Assembly (NCBI GenBank): GCA_015520105.1
Contig: WAQT01000010.1
Span: 1 to 57,004 of the forward strand
DNA length: 57,004 nucleotides
Direction: 5' to 3'
Origin: Candidatus Aenigmatarchaeota archaeon
Lineage (GTDB): Archaea; Aenigmatarchaeota; Aenigmatarchaeia; QMZP01
Part shown: positions 22,725-30,235 of the stretch, piece after piece
How positions within the stretch are numbered: the first letter of the stretch is position 1
How the letters are laid out: every line of letters starts with the position of its first letter
The notes under the pieces: model-generated
What the model was told of the DNA's origin: nothing
What the model saw: only the letters and a program-made list of their open reading frames with translations
Databases searched by the model: none
Program-made: the position numbers and the translations under genes

Positions 22725-23969
22725 CTATTTCAACATATATTTATAGAAAGGAACAATCTCTATTCTCCCCTTATCAAACTCTGCTTTCCCTTCTTTATCA
22801 TAGGTCAGTATAATTCCTTTATCAATCCTGAACTTTTTCATGAAAGTTCTTAACGGCTTGATATCAAGCTTGGAATATTTTATTTCTATTGGTATTATCT
22901 TTCCGTCAGCGTGCTTAACGACATCAACCTCGTTCTTATAAACATCTCTCCAGAAGAAATCTGCATTCAATTGAAGAACCATTGCTGTTTCAAAAACCCT
23001 CCCCCTCAGTCCATGTTTTCTGACAATCTCTGGCAAAACAACCGTCGGATAATACTTCTTAAGCTTTCTCTGGGTTTTTCTGGCACTGCCCGAGAAATTA
23101 TAAAGTTTTTTAATCAGATAGGATTTTTCCAGATAATTAAGATAATTTGATAGTGTCTGCCTTGAGATATTCAGGTCTTTTGCCATATCATCTATGTTTA
23201 TTATCTCTCCAGGGCTGAGGAGAATTATCCTTAAGACCTCCTCCAGTATTGCGGGTTCTCTGACCGGAAATATCTGAGGAATATCTCTGTAAACAATCTT
23301 CTCTATAATATTCTCCTTTATGTATTTTTTTACAACCTCTTCTGTTTCGCTCGCAATTTCAGGAAAGCCGTTGCAAAGCAGAAAGTTATCGAACTCCCTC
23401 AGGATTTCTTGCTTGTACAACTCCACATTTTCAAACCTTCTGCCTTTGAAAGTTAAATACTCTCTGAAACTCAGTGGCTGAATCTTGAATTCAAAAAACC
23501 TCCCTGCAAGGCTTTCCCTTGATTTATTTGATATGAAAAGCGACTCCGAGCCGGAGATGATGAGTTTTATGTTTTTGAAATTGTCATAAACCCTTTTAAT
23601 CTGCTCTTCCCACCCCGCAACCTTTTGTATCTCATCAAACAGCACGAGATATTCGCCTTCGCCAAGCTCCTTGTTAACAAGCCTTGAATAAGCATTAAGA
23701 ACGTCTTTTATTCTGACATCCCTGAAATCATCAAAGGAGAAATACATAATATTTTCGGGACCGAACTTTTCAATATTGTCTCGAACCATCTTCAGCATTA
23801 TTGTTGTTTTTCCCACCCTCCTCAAACCGGTCAAAGCAATGATCTGCCTTGTTTTGAGAAAACGCTTTATCTCTTCGTAAACCTCCCTTGGCCTGAACTC
23901 TATTTCAAAGCCTCTTTTCCACCACTTGTTTGTCTCTTCCAGAGCCTCTATTATTCTCTCACTGTCCAT
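22725..23969 (-). CDS. AAA ATPase with DUF4143 C-terminal domain
   Basis: This 414-residue protein belongs to the archaeal/bacterial AAA_14-DUF4143 family. The Walker A is ALTGLRRVGKTTIML and the Walker B YLVLFDEIQKVAGWEEQIKRVYD, followed by LIISGSESLF (sensor region). A winged-helix segment (DDMAKDLNISRQTLSNYLNYLEKSYLIKKL) and the nuclease-like DUF4143 core (FWRDVYKNEVDVVKHADGKIIPIEIKYSK) come next. These proteins are frequent in genomes with small selfish or defence loci, but their biochemical role is unsettled. A second member lies at 30236-31459; the two are clearly different in sequence. Confidence 0.85.
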   Translation of the reverse strand: MDSERIIEALEETNKWWKRGFEIEFRPREVYEEIKRFLKTRQIIALTGLRRVGKTTIMLKMVRDNIEKFGPENIMYFSFDDFRDVRIKDVLNAYSRLVNKELGEGEYLVLFDEIQKVAGWEEQIKRVYDNFKNIKLIISGSESLFISNKSRESLAGRFFEFKIQPLSFREYLTFKGRRFENVELYKQEILREFDNFLLCNGFPEIASETEEVVKKYIKENIIEKIVYRDIPQIFPVREPAILEEVLRIILLSPGEIINIDDMAKDLNISRQTLSNYLNYLEKSYLIKKLYNFSGSARKTQRKLKKYYPTVVLPEIVRKHGLRGRVFETAMVLQLNADFFWRDVYKNEVDVVKHADGKIIPIEIKYSKLDIKPLRTFMKKFRIDKGIILTYDKEGKAEFDKGRIEIVPFYKYMLK

Positions 23970-24125
23970 ATTCCTTCACTGTAAATTTTACGTTATTTTT
24001 AATTAACATACTTTGATAATCTATGTTAATCATATATTTAAATCTTTCACTTCAATTTGTGCAGCAAGAGAGCTTTCGGACGAAGAGATTAAGAGAATCG
24101 GGTATAAACAAAGAAACAGCCAGCC

Positions 24126-25310
24126 TTACCTCAAAGGCAGCTCTGCCATTTCCGCTCCGGGAATCTCCTCCCAGAGCTCTATCAGGCGGTTGAGCTTGGG
24201 CGCGTCCGCTCCTGTTATTCCTGACTTGAACAGGGGGGAGTCCCATGCGAGGCAGAGGTCCGCCAGCCAGTCGTCGAAACTCTCGCCCGAGCGGTGGGAA
24301 GGGATTATCGCCATTCCGGACTTCCTTGCGAGGGAAACAGCGTCCGTAGCCTCTGTGAGCGTTCCTATCTGGTTCGGCTTTATTATGATTCCGTTCGCAG
24401 ATGATTTTTTTGCTCCAATCCTTATCCTTTTCGGGTTTGTGCAGAAAAGGTCGTCTCCGACAACCAAGGTTTTGGCCCGAAGCTTCTTCGTGAGTTCGGA
24501 GAAGCCGGAGAAGTCCTCCTCGTGGAGCGGGTCCTCAAGATAGTATATGCGGAACCTCTCGGTGATATCGAGAACGAACTCCTTCTGTTTCTCCGGGTTG
24601 AGTTTCTTCTTCCCTCTCTCGTAGACGTAAGACTTCCCGTCCCAGAGGGAGGATGCGGCCGCATCTATCCCAATCCTCAGGTCCCAGTCTTCAGCGATGC
24701 CGGAGAGGAACTCGAGTGTCTTCTCCTCATCCATTCTCGCCATCCAGGCGTTCTCTATATTCCTTCCAAGAAGAAGCTTCCTTCTCCTGAGCTCGTCTCC
24801 TATGTGGGACCAGGCATCGAGAAGGGTTTGGGTTGCCCCGTGCGGGTTTTCCGCCTTGTAGGGTATCAGGAGGAACTCCTGCCAGTCCGTCCCTCCGGCA
24901 TGCCGGCCTCCTCCTATCACATTCCCGAGGGGTATAGGAAACCTGACTGAGAGTCTCTCCCCTGTGAGTTTCCAGAGCTCGTTTCCTGTGGCAGCCCTCG
25001 CGCAGGCAACGGATATAGCGAGGGCTAGGTTCTCTCCTATCCGGGAGAAGGTTCCTGTGGAATCGAGCTTCCTGAGCAGGGCATCGATTACGTCAAGCTG
25101 CTTCTCGTCCCTCTTTATCAGGTGCGGCCTTATTGCGGAGAAGAATCTGAGGATTTTCTCTACAGGCAGTTCCACAGCTTCATATTTTCCCTTGGAGGTT
25201 CCTGATGGGACAGAGGCGGAATAGACTCCGGAATCCGTATAGAGCTTCACCTTCAGGGTGTCCTTTCCCTTGGAGTTGAAAACAGGATACACTCTGATGT
25301 TCTTTATCAT
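24126..25310 (-). CDS. eno: Enolase
   Basis: This 394-residue enolase converts 2-phosphoglycerate to phosphoenolpyruvate. N-terminal motifs SVPSGTSKGKYEAVEL and GNVIGGGRHAGGTDWQEFLLIP, the metal ligands in IGIDAAASS, YLEDPLHEEDF and VVGDDLFCTN, the catalytic lysine in GIIIKPNQIGT and SHRSGESFDDWLADL are present. It is somewhat shorter than the usual 410-430 residues, with deletions in loops, not in the active site. It follows rpoK with about 27 bp between them. The pair probably shares the promoter found upstream of rpoK. Confidence 0.95.
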   Translation of the reverse strand: MIKNIRVYPVFNSKGKDTLKVKLYTDSGVYSASVPSGTSKGKYEAVELPVEKILRFFSAIRPHLIKRDEKQLDVIDALLRKLDSTGTFSRIGENLALAISVACARAATGNELWKLTGERLSVRFPIPLGNVIGGGRHAGGTDWQEFLLIPYKAENPHGATQTLLDAWSHIGDELRRRKLLLGRNIENAWMARMDEEKTLEFLSGIAEDWDLRIGIDAAASSLWDGKSYVYERGKKKLNPEKQKEFVLDITERFRIYYLEDPLHEEDFSGFSELTKKLRAKTLVVGDDLFCTNPKRIRIGAKKSSANGIIIKPNQIGTLTEATDAVSLARKSGMAIIPSHRSGESFDDWLADLCLAWDSPLFKSGITGADAPKLNRLIELWEEIPGAEMAELPLR

Positions 25311-25337
25311 GAAAAGGAATTGGGAAGCGTCCTTATA

Positions 25338-25529
25338 TTACTCGCCTTTCTGCTTCCTTATCTCTATCGGTATCACTCCCGCCTTCCATTCAAGCTCGGC
25401 TATCTCGAAGGGCTCTGTCACGCTCTTCGGGACCTTCACAAGTACCGGAGAGCCCTGCGCTATCTGGAGCGCCCTGGCAGAGAGTATTCTGGTTATTTCG
25501 TATCTGGAATGGTATTTTCCGTTGGGCAT
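25338..25529 (-). CDS. rpoK: DNA-directed RNA polymerase subunit K (Rpo6)
   Basis: This 63-residue protein matches RpoK, the archaeal homologue of RPB6/omega: KYHSRYEITRILSARALQIAQGSP, then PVLVKVPKS and PFEIAELEWKAGVIPIEIRK. It wraps the C-terminal tail of the largest polymerase subunit and aids assembly. The length is typical. It stands between a PAC2-family gene and enolase and has its own TATA-like box 22-31 bp upstream. Confidence 0.95.
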   Translation of the reverse strand: MPNGKYHSRYEITRILSARALQIAQGSPVLVKVPKSVTEPFEIAELEWKAGVIPIEIRKQKGE

Positions 25530-25550
25530 GCTTCTCTATCCCCGTTTGTC

Positions 25551-25560
25551 TTTAAATTTT
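25551..25560 (-). promoter_or_regulatory. TATA-like box of rpoK-eno
   Basis: AAAATTTAAA on the minus strand is centred about 26 bp upstream of the rpoK ATG and touches the stop codon of the PAC2-family gene. This suggests rpoK-eno has its own, nearly leaderless transcript. Confidence 0.55.
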
Positions 25561-26354
25561 TATCCTATGTATCTCAGCTGCTCCTTCCCCGAGACAGGAG
25601 CTGACTCGTCTTTTGTTATCTGCATTATCGCCTTTTTCTGGAGATTCTCCACCTTCTTTATGAACTTCTCCATCTCGGAGACCTTGGCCTCAAGCTCGCT
25701 CATGTCTATCTTGAGGTTAAGCACCTTTGTGAGGTTCTCAAGAACAGTCTCTGCTGCCTTCGGGTCAGTAACTATTGGGAACCCGGATGTCTCTCCGAGG
25801 AGGCACACTCCCTTCATTCCCCTCTCCTTTCCGAGACCGAGGAAGAGGCCTGAAGCTCCGACTATGTAGCCGACCTTCTCTCCTGCAGTGAACTTCACCT
25901 CCGTGTTCTTGAATCTCTTTATCAGCTCGGTGTGCGTGACAGCTCCGTACACTGAGGGCTTTTCTTCTATCTCCCCTGTCGCAAGGCCGCCGACCGTGAT
26001 TATCTCCTTCACGCCGAGCTTCTCCACAAAATCAAGGACAGCTTCCACGACCTCGTAGTGTCCGTGAGGGGAGAGGCTCTGGCAGTCTCCTACAAGGAAT
26101 ATAATGTCTCTCTCTCCCTTTTTCTTCGCCTTATAGTAGAAGAGTTCGTTCTTTAGGAGATGTATCATATTCTCGTCGTGGAGCATCACAAAGGGGAAGA
26201 AGTGCTCGGAGTAGAGCTGGGCGAATTTCTTTGCCTTGAGTTCGTCTATCATATAGCCCACTGCGACCCTTCCTATGTTTCCGACTCCGGGAAGGCCCTC
26301 TATCAGTATGGGGTTGCTGAGTTTGGGCTTCTCGAAAACCTTTATCACTGTCAT
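25560..26354 (-). CDS. PAC2-family protein, proteasome-assembly-chaperone-like
   Basis: This protein of about 264 residues has the PAC2 fold: NPILIEGLPGVGNIGRVAVGYMIDEL, then HFFPFVMLHDENMIHLL, DIIFLVGDCQSLSPHGHYEVVEAVLDF, IITVGGLATGE and VCLLGETSGFPIVTDPKAAETVL. A C-terminal coiled coil follows (SELEAKVSEMEKFIKKVENLQKKA). Archaeal members are related to the eukaryotic proteasome-assembly chaperone PAC2, but their function is not well established. The start could be at 26363 or 26354. It is divergent from tRNA-Glu. Confidence 0.8.
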   Translation of the reverse strand: MTVIKVFEKPKLSNPILIEGLPGVGNIGRVAVGYMIDELKAKKFAQLYSEHFFPFVMLHDENMIHLLKNELFYYKAKKKGERDIIFLVGDCQSLSPHGHYEVVEAVLDFVEKLGVKEIITVGGLATGEIEEKPSVYGAVTHTELIKRFKNTEVKFTAGEKVGYIVGASGLFLGLGKERGMKGVCLLGETSGFPIVTDPKAAETVLENLTKVLNLKIDMSELEAKVSEMEKFIKKVENLQKKAIMQITKDESAPVSGKEQLRYIG

Positions 26355-26421
26355 AAGAATCACGGATAGTCCGGATGTTTATATATGTTTTGCGTGCCTT
26401 ATAAATGGTTGCAGAAACAGA

Positions 26422-26429
26422 TTTAAAAA
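26422..26429 (+). promoter_or_regulatory. TATA box of tRNA-Glu
   Basis: TTTAAAAA is centred 27 bp before the tRNA-Glu 5' end, the expected archaeal spacing. Confidence 0.7.
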
Positions 26430-26492
26430 CACAGAAACAATGAAATTTACGCGCTCCCGTCGTCTAGCCCGGTCAAGGATACGAGCCTCTCG

Positions 26493-26733
26493 AATGAGCT
26501 TTTCTCAAGGAAAAAGCTCAACCAACAGGAGGCTTCCGCCTTCCAAGGGGGTTTTCCTCAAGGAAAAAGCTTTGCGGAACAAGCGTGTCACGACTCAGCT
26601 CCCTAAAATGGTTGGGAAGGTGCAAAGGAAGCGGTCAGCTCCCTCTTGATGCAAGAGGTTAACCTTTTGCGGAAGCGAGCGCGAGCGAAGCTCCTGTAAA
26701 AGGTTAGGGAGCAGGAGAAGGTGCAAAGGAGAA
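26493..26733 (+). other. Anticodon-loop intron of tRNA-Glu, patchwork of shared repeat blocks
   Basis: This 241-nt intron sits at position 37/38 and is far longer than usual archaeal tRNA introns. It contains the 27-nt block 26627-26653 that is identical to the reverse complement of 8994-9020 in the scpA leader and nearly identical to 12472-12497 behind ugd. It also contains the 18-nt block 26707-26724 matching 8967-8984. An 8-bp helix AACCTTTT/AAAAGGTT lies between them. GCGGAACAAGCGTGTCACG resembles the conserved AAGCGTGTACGGAAAA string. It encodes no plausible homing endonuclease. Confidence 0.8.
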
Positions 26734-26753
26734 AGCTCGGGACGCGGGTTCAA

Positions 26754-26946
26754 AGCGCAAGAATGGGGACACATTCGTGCCTCGTCAATGAGGATTGTGG
26801 CACGAGACATCTCTGCAATGGTTATATTGGAGATGCAGATCCCCCTTCTTACCGCACTATCATCCCCTTTAATACAGGATAACAAGGCAAAGGGTTAACC
26901 GATAGTGCAAATGGAGAGGGAACCCAGGTTCCCCTCTGCGGTGGGA
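26754..26946 (+). other. T-loop insert (intron-like) of tRNA-Glu
   Basis: This 193-nt insert opens with CGC after two bases, able to pair with GCG of the T stem. AAGAATGGGGA pairs with TCCCCCTTCTT and encloses a long extra hairpin. The 67-nt core (26858-26924) differs from the tRNA-Arg core by one substitution and one indel. In this core ACTATC pairs with GATAGT around a CCCTT/AAGGG stem, and ACAGGATAACAAGGCA lies in the loop. A hairpin with GGAACC/GGTTCC and a GCGG able to pair with CCGC of the T stem close the insert. No clear bulge-helix-bulge is seen. Confidence 0.8.
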
Positions 26947-26967
26947 GTCCCGCCGGGAGCATCGGAA

Positions 26968-28290
26968 TTACCTGAACAGTCCCTTGCGGCTGTTCAGGGA
27001 CATTCTTTTCATTTTCTCAGTGAAGGTTTTGGTGGTTATCATCATTCCCTTCAGAAGCTTGAGGGCCCTGTCTCGTTTTCTCTTGCTGTGGGTTAGGTAT
27101 AGGTTCAGAAGGCAGAGGTAGTCCTGAATGTGCTTTGTTATGAGGAAGTTCTTTCTTACATGCTCTTTGCCGTTGTGACCAAGCCTGCTCCTTAGCTTAT
27201 CGTTGCCAAGAAGCTGTATTATGCGCTTGGCCGCCTCCCTGTTGGAGTCCACAAGGAAGCCTGTCCTGTTGTTTATCACCTGAAGGGGGATTCCGCCCCT
27301 TCTCTTCGCGACCACAGGGGTTGCCTTCCAGAGAGCCTCGGAAACCACCATTCCGAAACCCTCTCTCTTTGAGTTCTGTATGACAACATCGGATGTCCTC
27401 TGGAGGGCGTTAACCAGCAGGTCGGCGCGTTTCGTGATTATATGTATGTCCCCTGAATCGTTGTTAACCTTTTTTATGAGCCTGTTGTATATGAGCGGTC
27501 CCTCGGGGTCGTCTGTGGCCATGTCTCCTATCATCACAAGCCGGCAATCCGTCTTCTTCTTGACTTCCTCAAATATCTTCACTACACCGAGAGGGTCCTT
27601 CCATTTGTCGAATCTGGAGACCTGGCAGATTATGGGTTTGTCAAGGTCTATCCCGTTTCTGGAGAGGATTCTCTTGCATTGGCTCTTTGTGAGGTGTTTG
27701 TTCTTAAGCGAGAGTGGATCGAGGGGTGGGGTTATGAAGAATTTCGGTATCTTTATGTCCTTCTTCGAGTATTTCTTCATTGTGAGAATTATTCCGTCGT
27801 ATCTGTTTATGTAGCTGCTGAAGAACTTCCAGCTCTCCTTTCTCACCTTGCTTATGTCTATGTGGCATCTCCATATCCAGGGCTGTTTTTTCCTGTAATG
27901 CCTTATCATAGCAAGAGGCTGCGGGTCGTGGACTATTATCAGGTCGTGGTCGTCTATGTGGTTCATTATGGCGTTCTTCTCCACCTCTTCTTCGTAGAGT
28001 TTTATCATCGACTCGCTTATCTTCCTGTTCTCTCCCTGCAATATGTTATGGAATCTTTTTGTAACAGTGAAGAAGGAGTGGGAACCCTTGAGGAGGCGCC
28101 AGCCCGTCTTTATGCCGAGGTTGTTCATCAGGATTACGTGGCTGTTGAGTATCTCAGCCACCCCTCCTCCTGCTGACGTGGAGTTTATGTGGGTTATGTG
28201 CCTTCCTTTTAGGGGTTCTGCTGACTCGTATATCCTCTGTATTTCCTGTTTTCCGACTATTCTCGTGTAGTCGCTTATTCTCGGTATCAT
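26968..28290 (-). CDS. GT4 glycosyltransferase related to trehalose glycosyltransferring synthase (TreT)
   Basis: This 440-residue protein resembles TreT and other retaining GT4 enzymes. HINSTSAGGGVAEILNSHVILMNNLGI and LIIVHDPQPLAMI occur in the N-terminal Rossmann domain. ICQVSRFDKWKDPLGVVKIFEEV, LVMIGDMATDDPEG and the EX7E-like KREGFGMVVSEALWKATPVVAKRRGGIPLQV occur in the C-terminal domain. TreT joins NDP-glucose and glucose to make trehalose; close relatives act on other acceptors, so the product is uncertain. A lysine-arginine-rich tail of about 45 residues extends beyond the usual end. Confidence 0.82.
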   Translation of the reverse strand: MIPRISDYTRIVGKQEIQRIYESAEPLKGRHITHINSTSAGGGVAEILNSHVILMNNLGIKTGWRLLKGSHSFFTVTKRFHNILQGENRKISESMIKLYEEEVEKNAIMNHIDDHDLIIVHDPQPLAMIRHYRKKQPWIWRCHIDISKVRKESWKFFSSYINRYDGIILTMKKYSKKDIKIPKFFITPPLDPLSLKNKHLTKSQCKRILSRNGIDLDKPIICQVSRFDKWKDPLGVVKIFEEVKKKTDCRLVMIGDMATDDPEGPLIYNRLIKKVNNDSGDIHIITKRADLLVNALQRTSDVVIQNSKREGFGMVVSEALWKATPVVAKRRGGIPLQVINNRTGFLVDSNREAAKRIIQLLGNDKLRSRLGHNGKEHVRKNFLITKHIQDYLCLLNLYLTHSKRKRDRALKLLKGMMITTKTFTEKMKRMSLNSRKGLFR

Positions 28291-28390
28291 ATTTATATAT
28301 GTCCTTCATAATTTTTATTGCAGAACGCCTGGCTGCGCGAGAACCCGCCCGAACAGGCAGCGTGTTGAGGGTATATTCTGTGAAACCTTA

Positions 28391-28400
28391 TATTTAAATA
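28391..28400 (+). promoter_or_regulatory. TATA box of tRNA-Ile
   Basis: TATTTAAATA is centred about 26 bp upstream of the tRNA-Ile 5' end. Confidence 0.72.
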
Positions 28401-28421
28401 AACGCTTCTATCATTTGTTGT

Positions 28422-28629
28422 GGGCCCGTGGCTTAGTGGTTAGAGCGCCCGACTGATACAGGTTTCCCCTCGAACAGCAGCAGGGGCATGCCTGTGGATA
28501 TCGGGAGGTCGTGAGTTCGATACACCGCTTTTTACAGGAGCTTTCGTTTCCTCCAAAAGCGGTGGAGCAAAAACAGGCACAGTTAACCGATAATTCGGTT
28601 AACAGTGAACGAGAATCTCACCGGGCCCA
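28422..28629 (+). tRNA. tRNA-Ile(GAT) with anticodon-loop and T-loop introns
   Basis: The acceptor strands GGGCCCG (28422-28428) and CGGGCCC (28622-28628) pair fully, with discriminator A28629. The anticodon stem is CCCGA/TCGGG and the loop CTGATA|A with anticodon GAT at 28455-28457. The first intron, 28459-28499 (41 nt), folds as ACAGG/CCTGT around CCCCT/AGGGG. The second insert, 28521-28614 (94 nt), splits the T loop as TTCGA|AT within a GTGAG/CTCAC stem. The mature length is 73 nt. Confidence 0.88.
28521..28614 (+). other. T-loop insert (intron-like) of tRNA-Ile, short form
   Basis: This is the shortest of the four T-loop inserts. CAC at its start can pair with GTG of the T stem. A hairpin CACCGCTTTT/AAAAGCGGTG follows. 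AACAGGCACAGTTAACCGATA then resembles part of the Arg/Glu core (AACAAGGCAAAGGGTTAACCGATA). GTTAACCG/CGGTTAAC makes a perfect 8-bp hairpin. The terminal GTGA can pair with TCAC of the T stem. It looks like a reduced member of the same family. Confidence 0.75.
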
Positions 28630-28813
28630 TTCTATCAAGAGGTTGGTTTGCTTAGCGTTTTCAGCATTCCATAAATGTCTGTGAACACAACATTGCAGTT
28701 ATTCAGGATTTGACTTCCTGCTTTTCTTTTATAGAACATAACCTTGAGATTTAGTTAATCGTTTAAATTTTAGTATAACTAAAGTTTAATCATAGTTTAA
28801 TAATAGTAATGAA

Positions 28814-28933
28814 TGGACCGACCGGGATTCGAACCCGGAGCCTCCGCCTGTTTCCGAACCTTGCGCTTCTGTTGAGGGAGTGTTGCCCGAAGGTTCTTGC
28901 GAAAGCGGCGATCTACCATTGATCTATCGGCCC
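28814..28933 (-). tRNA. tRNA-Ala(CGC) with one anticodon-loop intron
   Basis: On the minus strand, acceptor GGGCCGA pairs with TCGGTCC including the G3-U70 wobble pair, the identity element for alanine. The anticodon stem is CCGCT/GGCGG and the loop TTCGCA|A with anticodon CGC. The 48-nt intron (28850-28897) folds through GAACCTT/AAGGTTC and ends in CGGAAAC, recalling the CGGAAA tails of the repeat modules. The T loop TTCGAAT is uninterrupted, unlike the other four tRNAs here. The mature length is 72 nt. Confidence 0.92.
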
Positions 28934-28956
28934 TTAACTTATCTGTCCTGTTCAGG

Positions 28957-28964
28957 TTTTAAAA
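28957..28964 (-). promoter_or_regulatory. Palindromic TATA box between tRNA-Ala and carS
   Basis: TTTTAAAA lies 24-31 bp upstream of the tRNA-Ala 5' end and 30-37 bp upstream of the carS ATG on the other strand. It may serve one or both divergent genes. Confidence 0.6.
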
Positions 28965-28993
28965 CTATTTCAGGCAGAAAGACAATAATTGAT

Positions 28994-29545
28994 ATGCAAC
29001 TTGATATCTACGCGTTCGTGGAAGCGCTCTGGCTGATACTTCCAGCCTATGCAGCGAACGGCCTCGTTCCCCTGCTTGGTCTGAGGAAGACTCTCCATCC
29101 CATGGATTTCGGCAAGAGGTTTCCGGACGGCAGGAGAATCCTGGGAGACGGGAAGACATGGGAAGGCCTTGTTGCGGGATGCGTGACAGGCGCTGCGATA
29201 GGGAGCGTGGAGATGTTCGCCTTCCCTTATCTTCCGTGGGAACTCTCTCCTGTGGAGCTTGTTCTTGTTCCTATGGGACCGGTATTGGGTTTCTTCCTTG
29301 GAACGGGAGCTATGCTTGGGGATGCGGCAGCAAGCTTTGTGAAAAGAAGATTGGGTATCGGAAGGGGCAGGCCCGCTCCTGTGCTTGACCAGGACGATTT
29401 CGTGGTGGGAGCACTTCTCGCCGCTTCATTGATTGTGAGCACGAGGCCGGAGTGGTGGATTATCCTTCTTGTCCTGACGCCTCTCTTCCATCTCGCAGCG
29501 AACGCGATAGGCTTCCTTCTGGGAGTGAAGAAGCAGCCGTGGTGA
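28994..29545 (+). CDS. carS: CDP-archaeol synthase
   Basis: This 183-residue integral membrane protein activates the archaeal ether lipid precursor with CTP to give CDP-archaeol. Family segments are LPAYAANGLVPLLGL, RFPDGRRILGDGKTWEGLVAG, GFFLGTGAMLGDAAASFVKRRLG and APVLDQDDFVVGALL, among about five membrane helices. The Met at 28994 is chosen because an upstream Met (28880) would lie within the opposing tRNA-Ala gene. The stop is 1 bp from the nth start. It confirms an archaeal membrane chemistry. Confidence 0.93.
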   Translation: MQLDIYAFVEALWLILPAYAANGLVPLLGLRKTLHPMDFGKRFPDGRRILGDGKTWEGLVAGCVTGAAIGSVEMFAFPYLPWELSPVELVLVPMGPVLGFFLGTGAMLGDAAASFVKRRLGIGRGRPAPVLDQDDFVVGALLAASLIVSTRPEWWIILLVLTPLFHLAANAIGFLLGVKKQPW

Positions 29546-29546
29546 C

Positions 29547-30224
29547 ATGGAAAGAGCAGAGAGGATTCTGGAAATTCTGAAGAGGGAGATTCCGCTGGAC
29601 TGGATTCTGGTGGACGATGACCCGTTCAGGGTATTGATAAGGACCGTGCTCTCGCAGAGGACAAGGGACGAGAACACGGACAGGGCATCGAGAATGCTTT
29701 TCGAGAGATACGGAAGCCCGGGGGAGATAGCGGATGCTCCTCTCAGCGAGATAGAGAAGCTTATCAGAGCAAGCGGGTTCTACAGGCAGAAGGCGAGAAA
29801 GATAAAGGAGATTTCTAGGATTGTTGCGGAGAATTCCGGAAGGGTTCCCGAGAGTCTGGAGGAGTTGGTTAAGCTTCCCGGAGTCGGGAGGAAGACAGCG
29901 AACTGCGTCCTTGTGTACGGCTTCGGGAAACCGGCTATACCCGTGGACACGCACGTGCACAGGATAGCGAACAGGCTTGGGCTGGTGAAAACAAGGAGGC
30001 CGGAGGAGACCGAAAGGGAGCTGGAAAGGATTGTTCCGAGGAGGCTGTGGATAGAACTCAACGAGGTTTTCGTGAAGTTCGGCCAGAGGATATGCAGGCC
30101 GGTCCGTCCAAGATGCCGGGAGTGTCCCATAGAGAGGCTCTGCCCCTATGAAGGGAAGCAAAAGACAAAAACACGGCAAGTGAGCGATAAGATTGGAAGG
30201 GTTAGTTTTATATACCATGAATAA
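29547..30224 (+). CDS. nth: Endonuclease III, DNA glycosylase/AP lyase
   Basis: This 225-residue base-excision repair enzyme for oxidised pyrimidines has the helix-hairpin-helix LPGVGRKTANCVL with the catalytic lysine, the catalytic aspartate in IPVDTHVHRIANRL, and the four-cysteine iron-sulfur cluster C-x6-C-x2-C-x5-C (CRPVRPRCRECPIERLC). LSQRTRDENTDRA is also typical. The last about 25 residues are charged and extra. Two other repair genes (DUF123 nuclease and Ogg) follow 1.3 kb downstream, separated by an ATPase gene. Confidence 0.95.
   Translation: MERAERILEILKREIPLDWILVDDDPFRVLIRTVLSQRTRDENTDRASRMLFERYGSPGEIADAPLSEIEKLIRASGFYRQKARKIKEISRIVAENSGRVPESLEELVKLPGVGRKTANCVLVYGFGKPAIPVDTHVHRIANRLGLVKTRRPEETERELERIVPRRLWIELNEVFVKFGQRICRPVRPRCRECPIERLCPYEGKQKTKTRQVSDKIGRVSFIYHE
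30206..30214 (+). promoter_or_regulatory. TATA box of the DUF4143 ATPase gene
   Basis: TTTTATATA lies inside the nth 3' end and 22-30 bp before the ATG at 30236. The ATPase therefore appears to have its own leaderless promoter and is not simply part of the nth operon. Confidence 0.6.
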
Positions 30225-30235
30225 TACTATTGTTC

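Larger units (their letters stand above)
26453..26961 (+). tRNA. tRNA-Glu(CTC) with a 241-nt anticodon-loop intron and a 193-nt T-loop intron
   Basis: The acceptor strands GCTCCCG (26453-26459) and CGGGAGC (26954-26960) pair fully, with discriminator A26961. The anticodon stem is CGAGC/GCTCG and the loop CTCTCG|A with anticodon CTC at 26489-26491. The T stem is GCGGG/CCCGC with the loop split as TTCAA|GT. Removing about 26493-26733 and about 26754-26946 leaves 75 nt. At 509 bp this is an extraordinarily long tRNA gene. At the first junction, intron GAGCTTT pairs with AAAGCTC spanning the 3' splice site, consistent with a bulge-helix-bulge type fold. The stop codon of the convergent glycosyltransferase lies 7 bp beyond its end. 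Confidence 0.87.

Noticed and set aside
29460..30218. Antisense ORF of about 250 codons over nth
   Set aside because: It is rich in Pro, Arg and Leu with no homology I recognise, and nth on the other strand is unambiguous.
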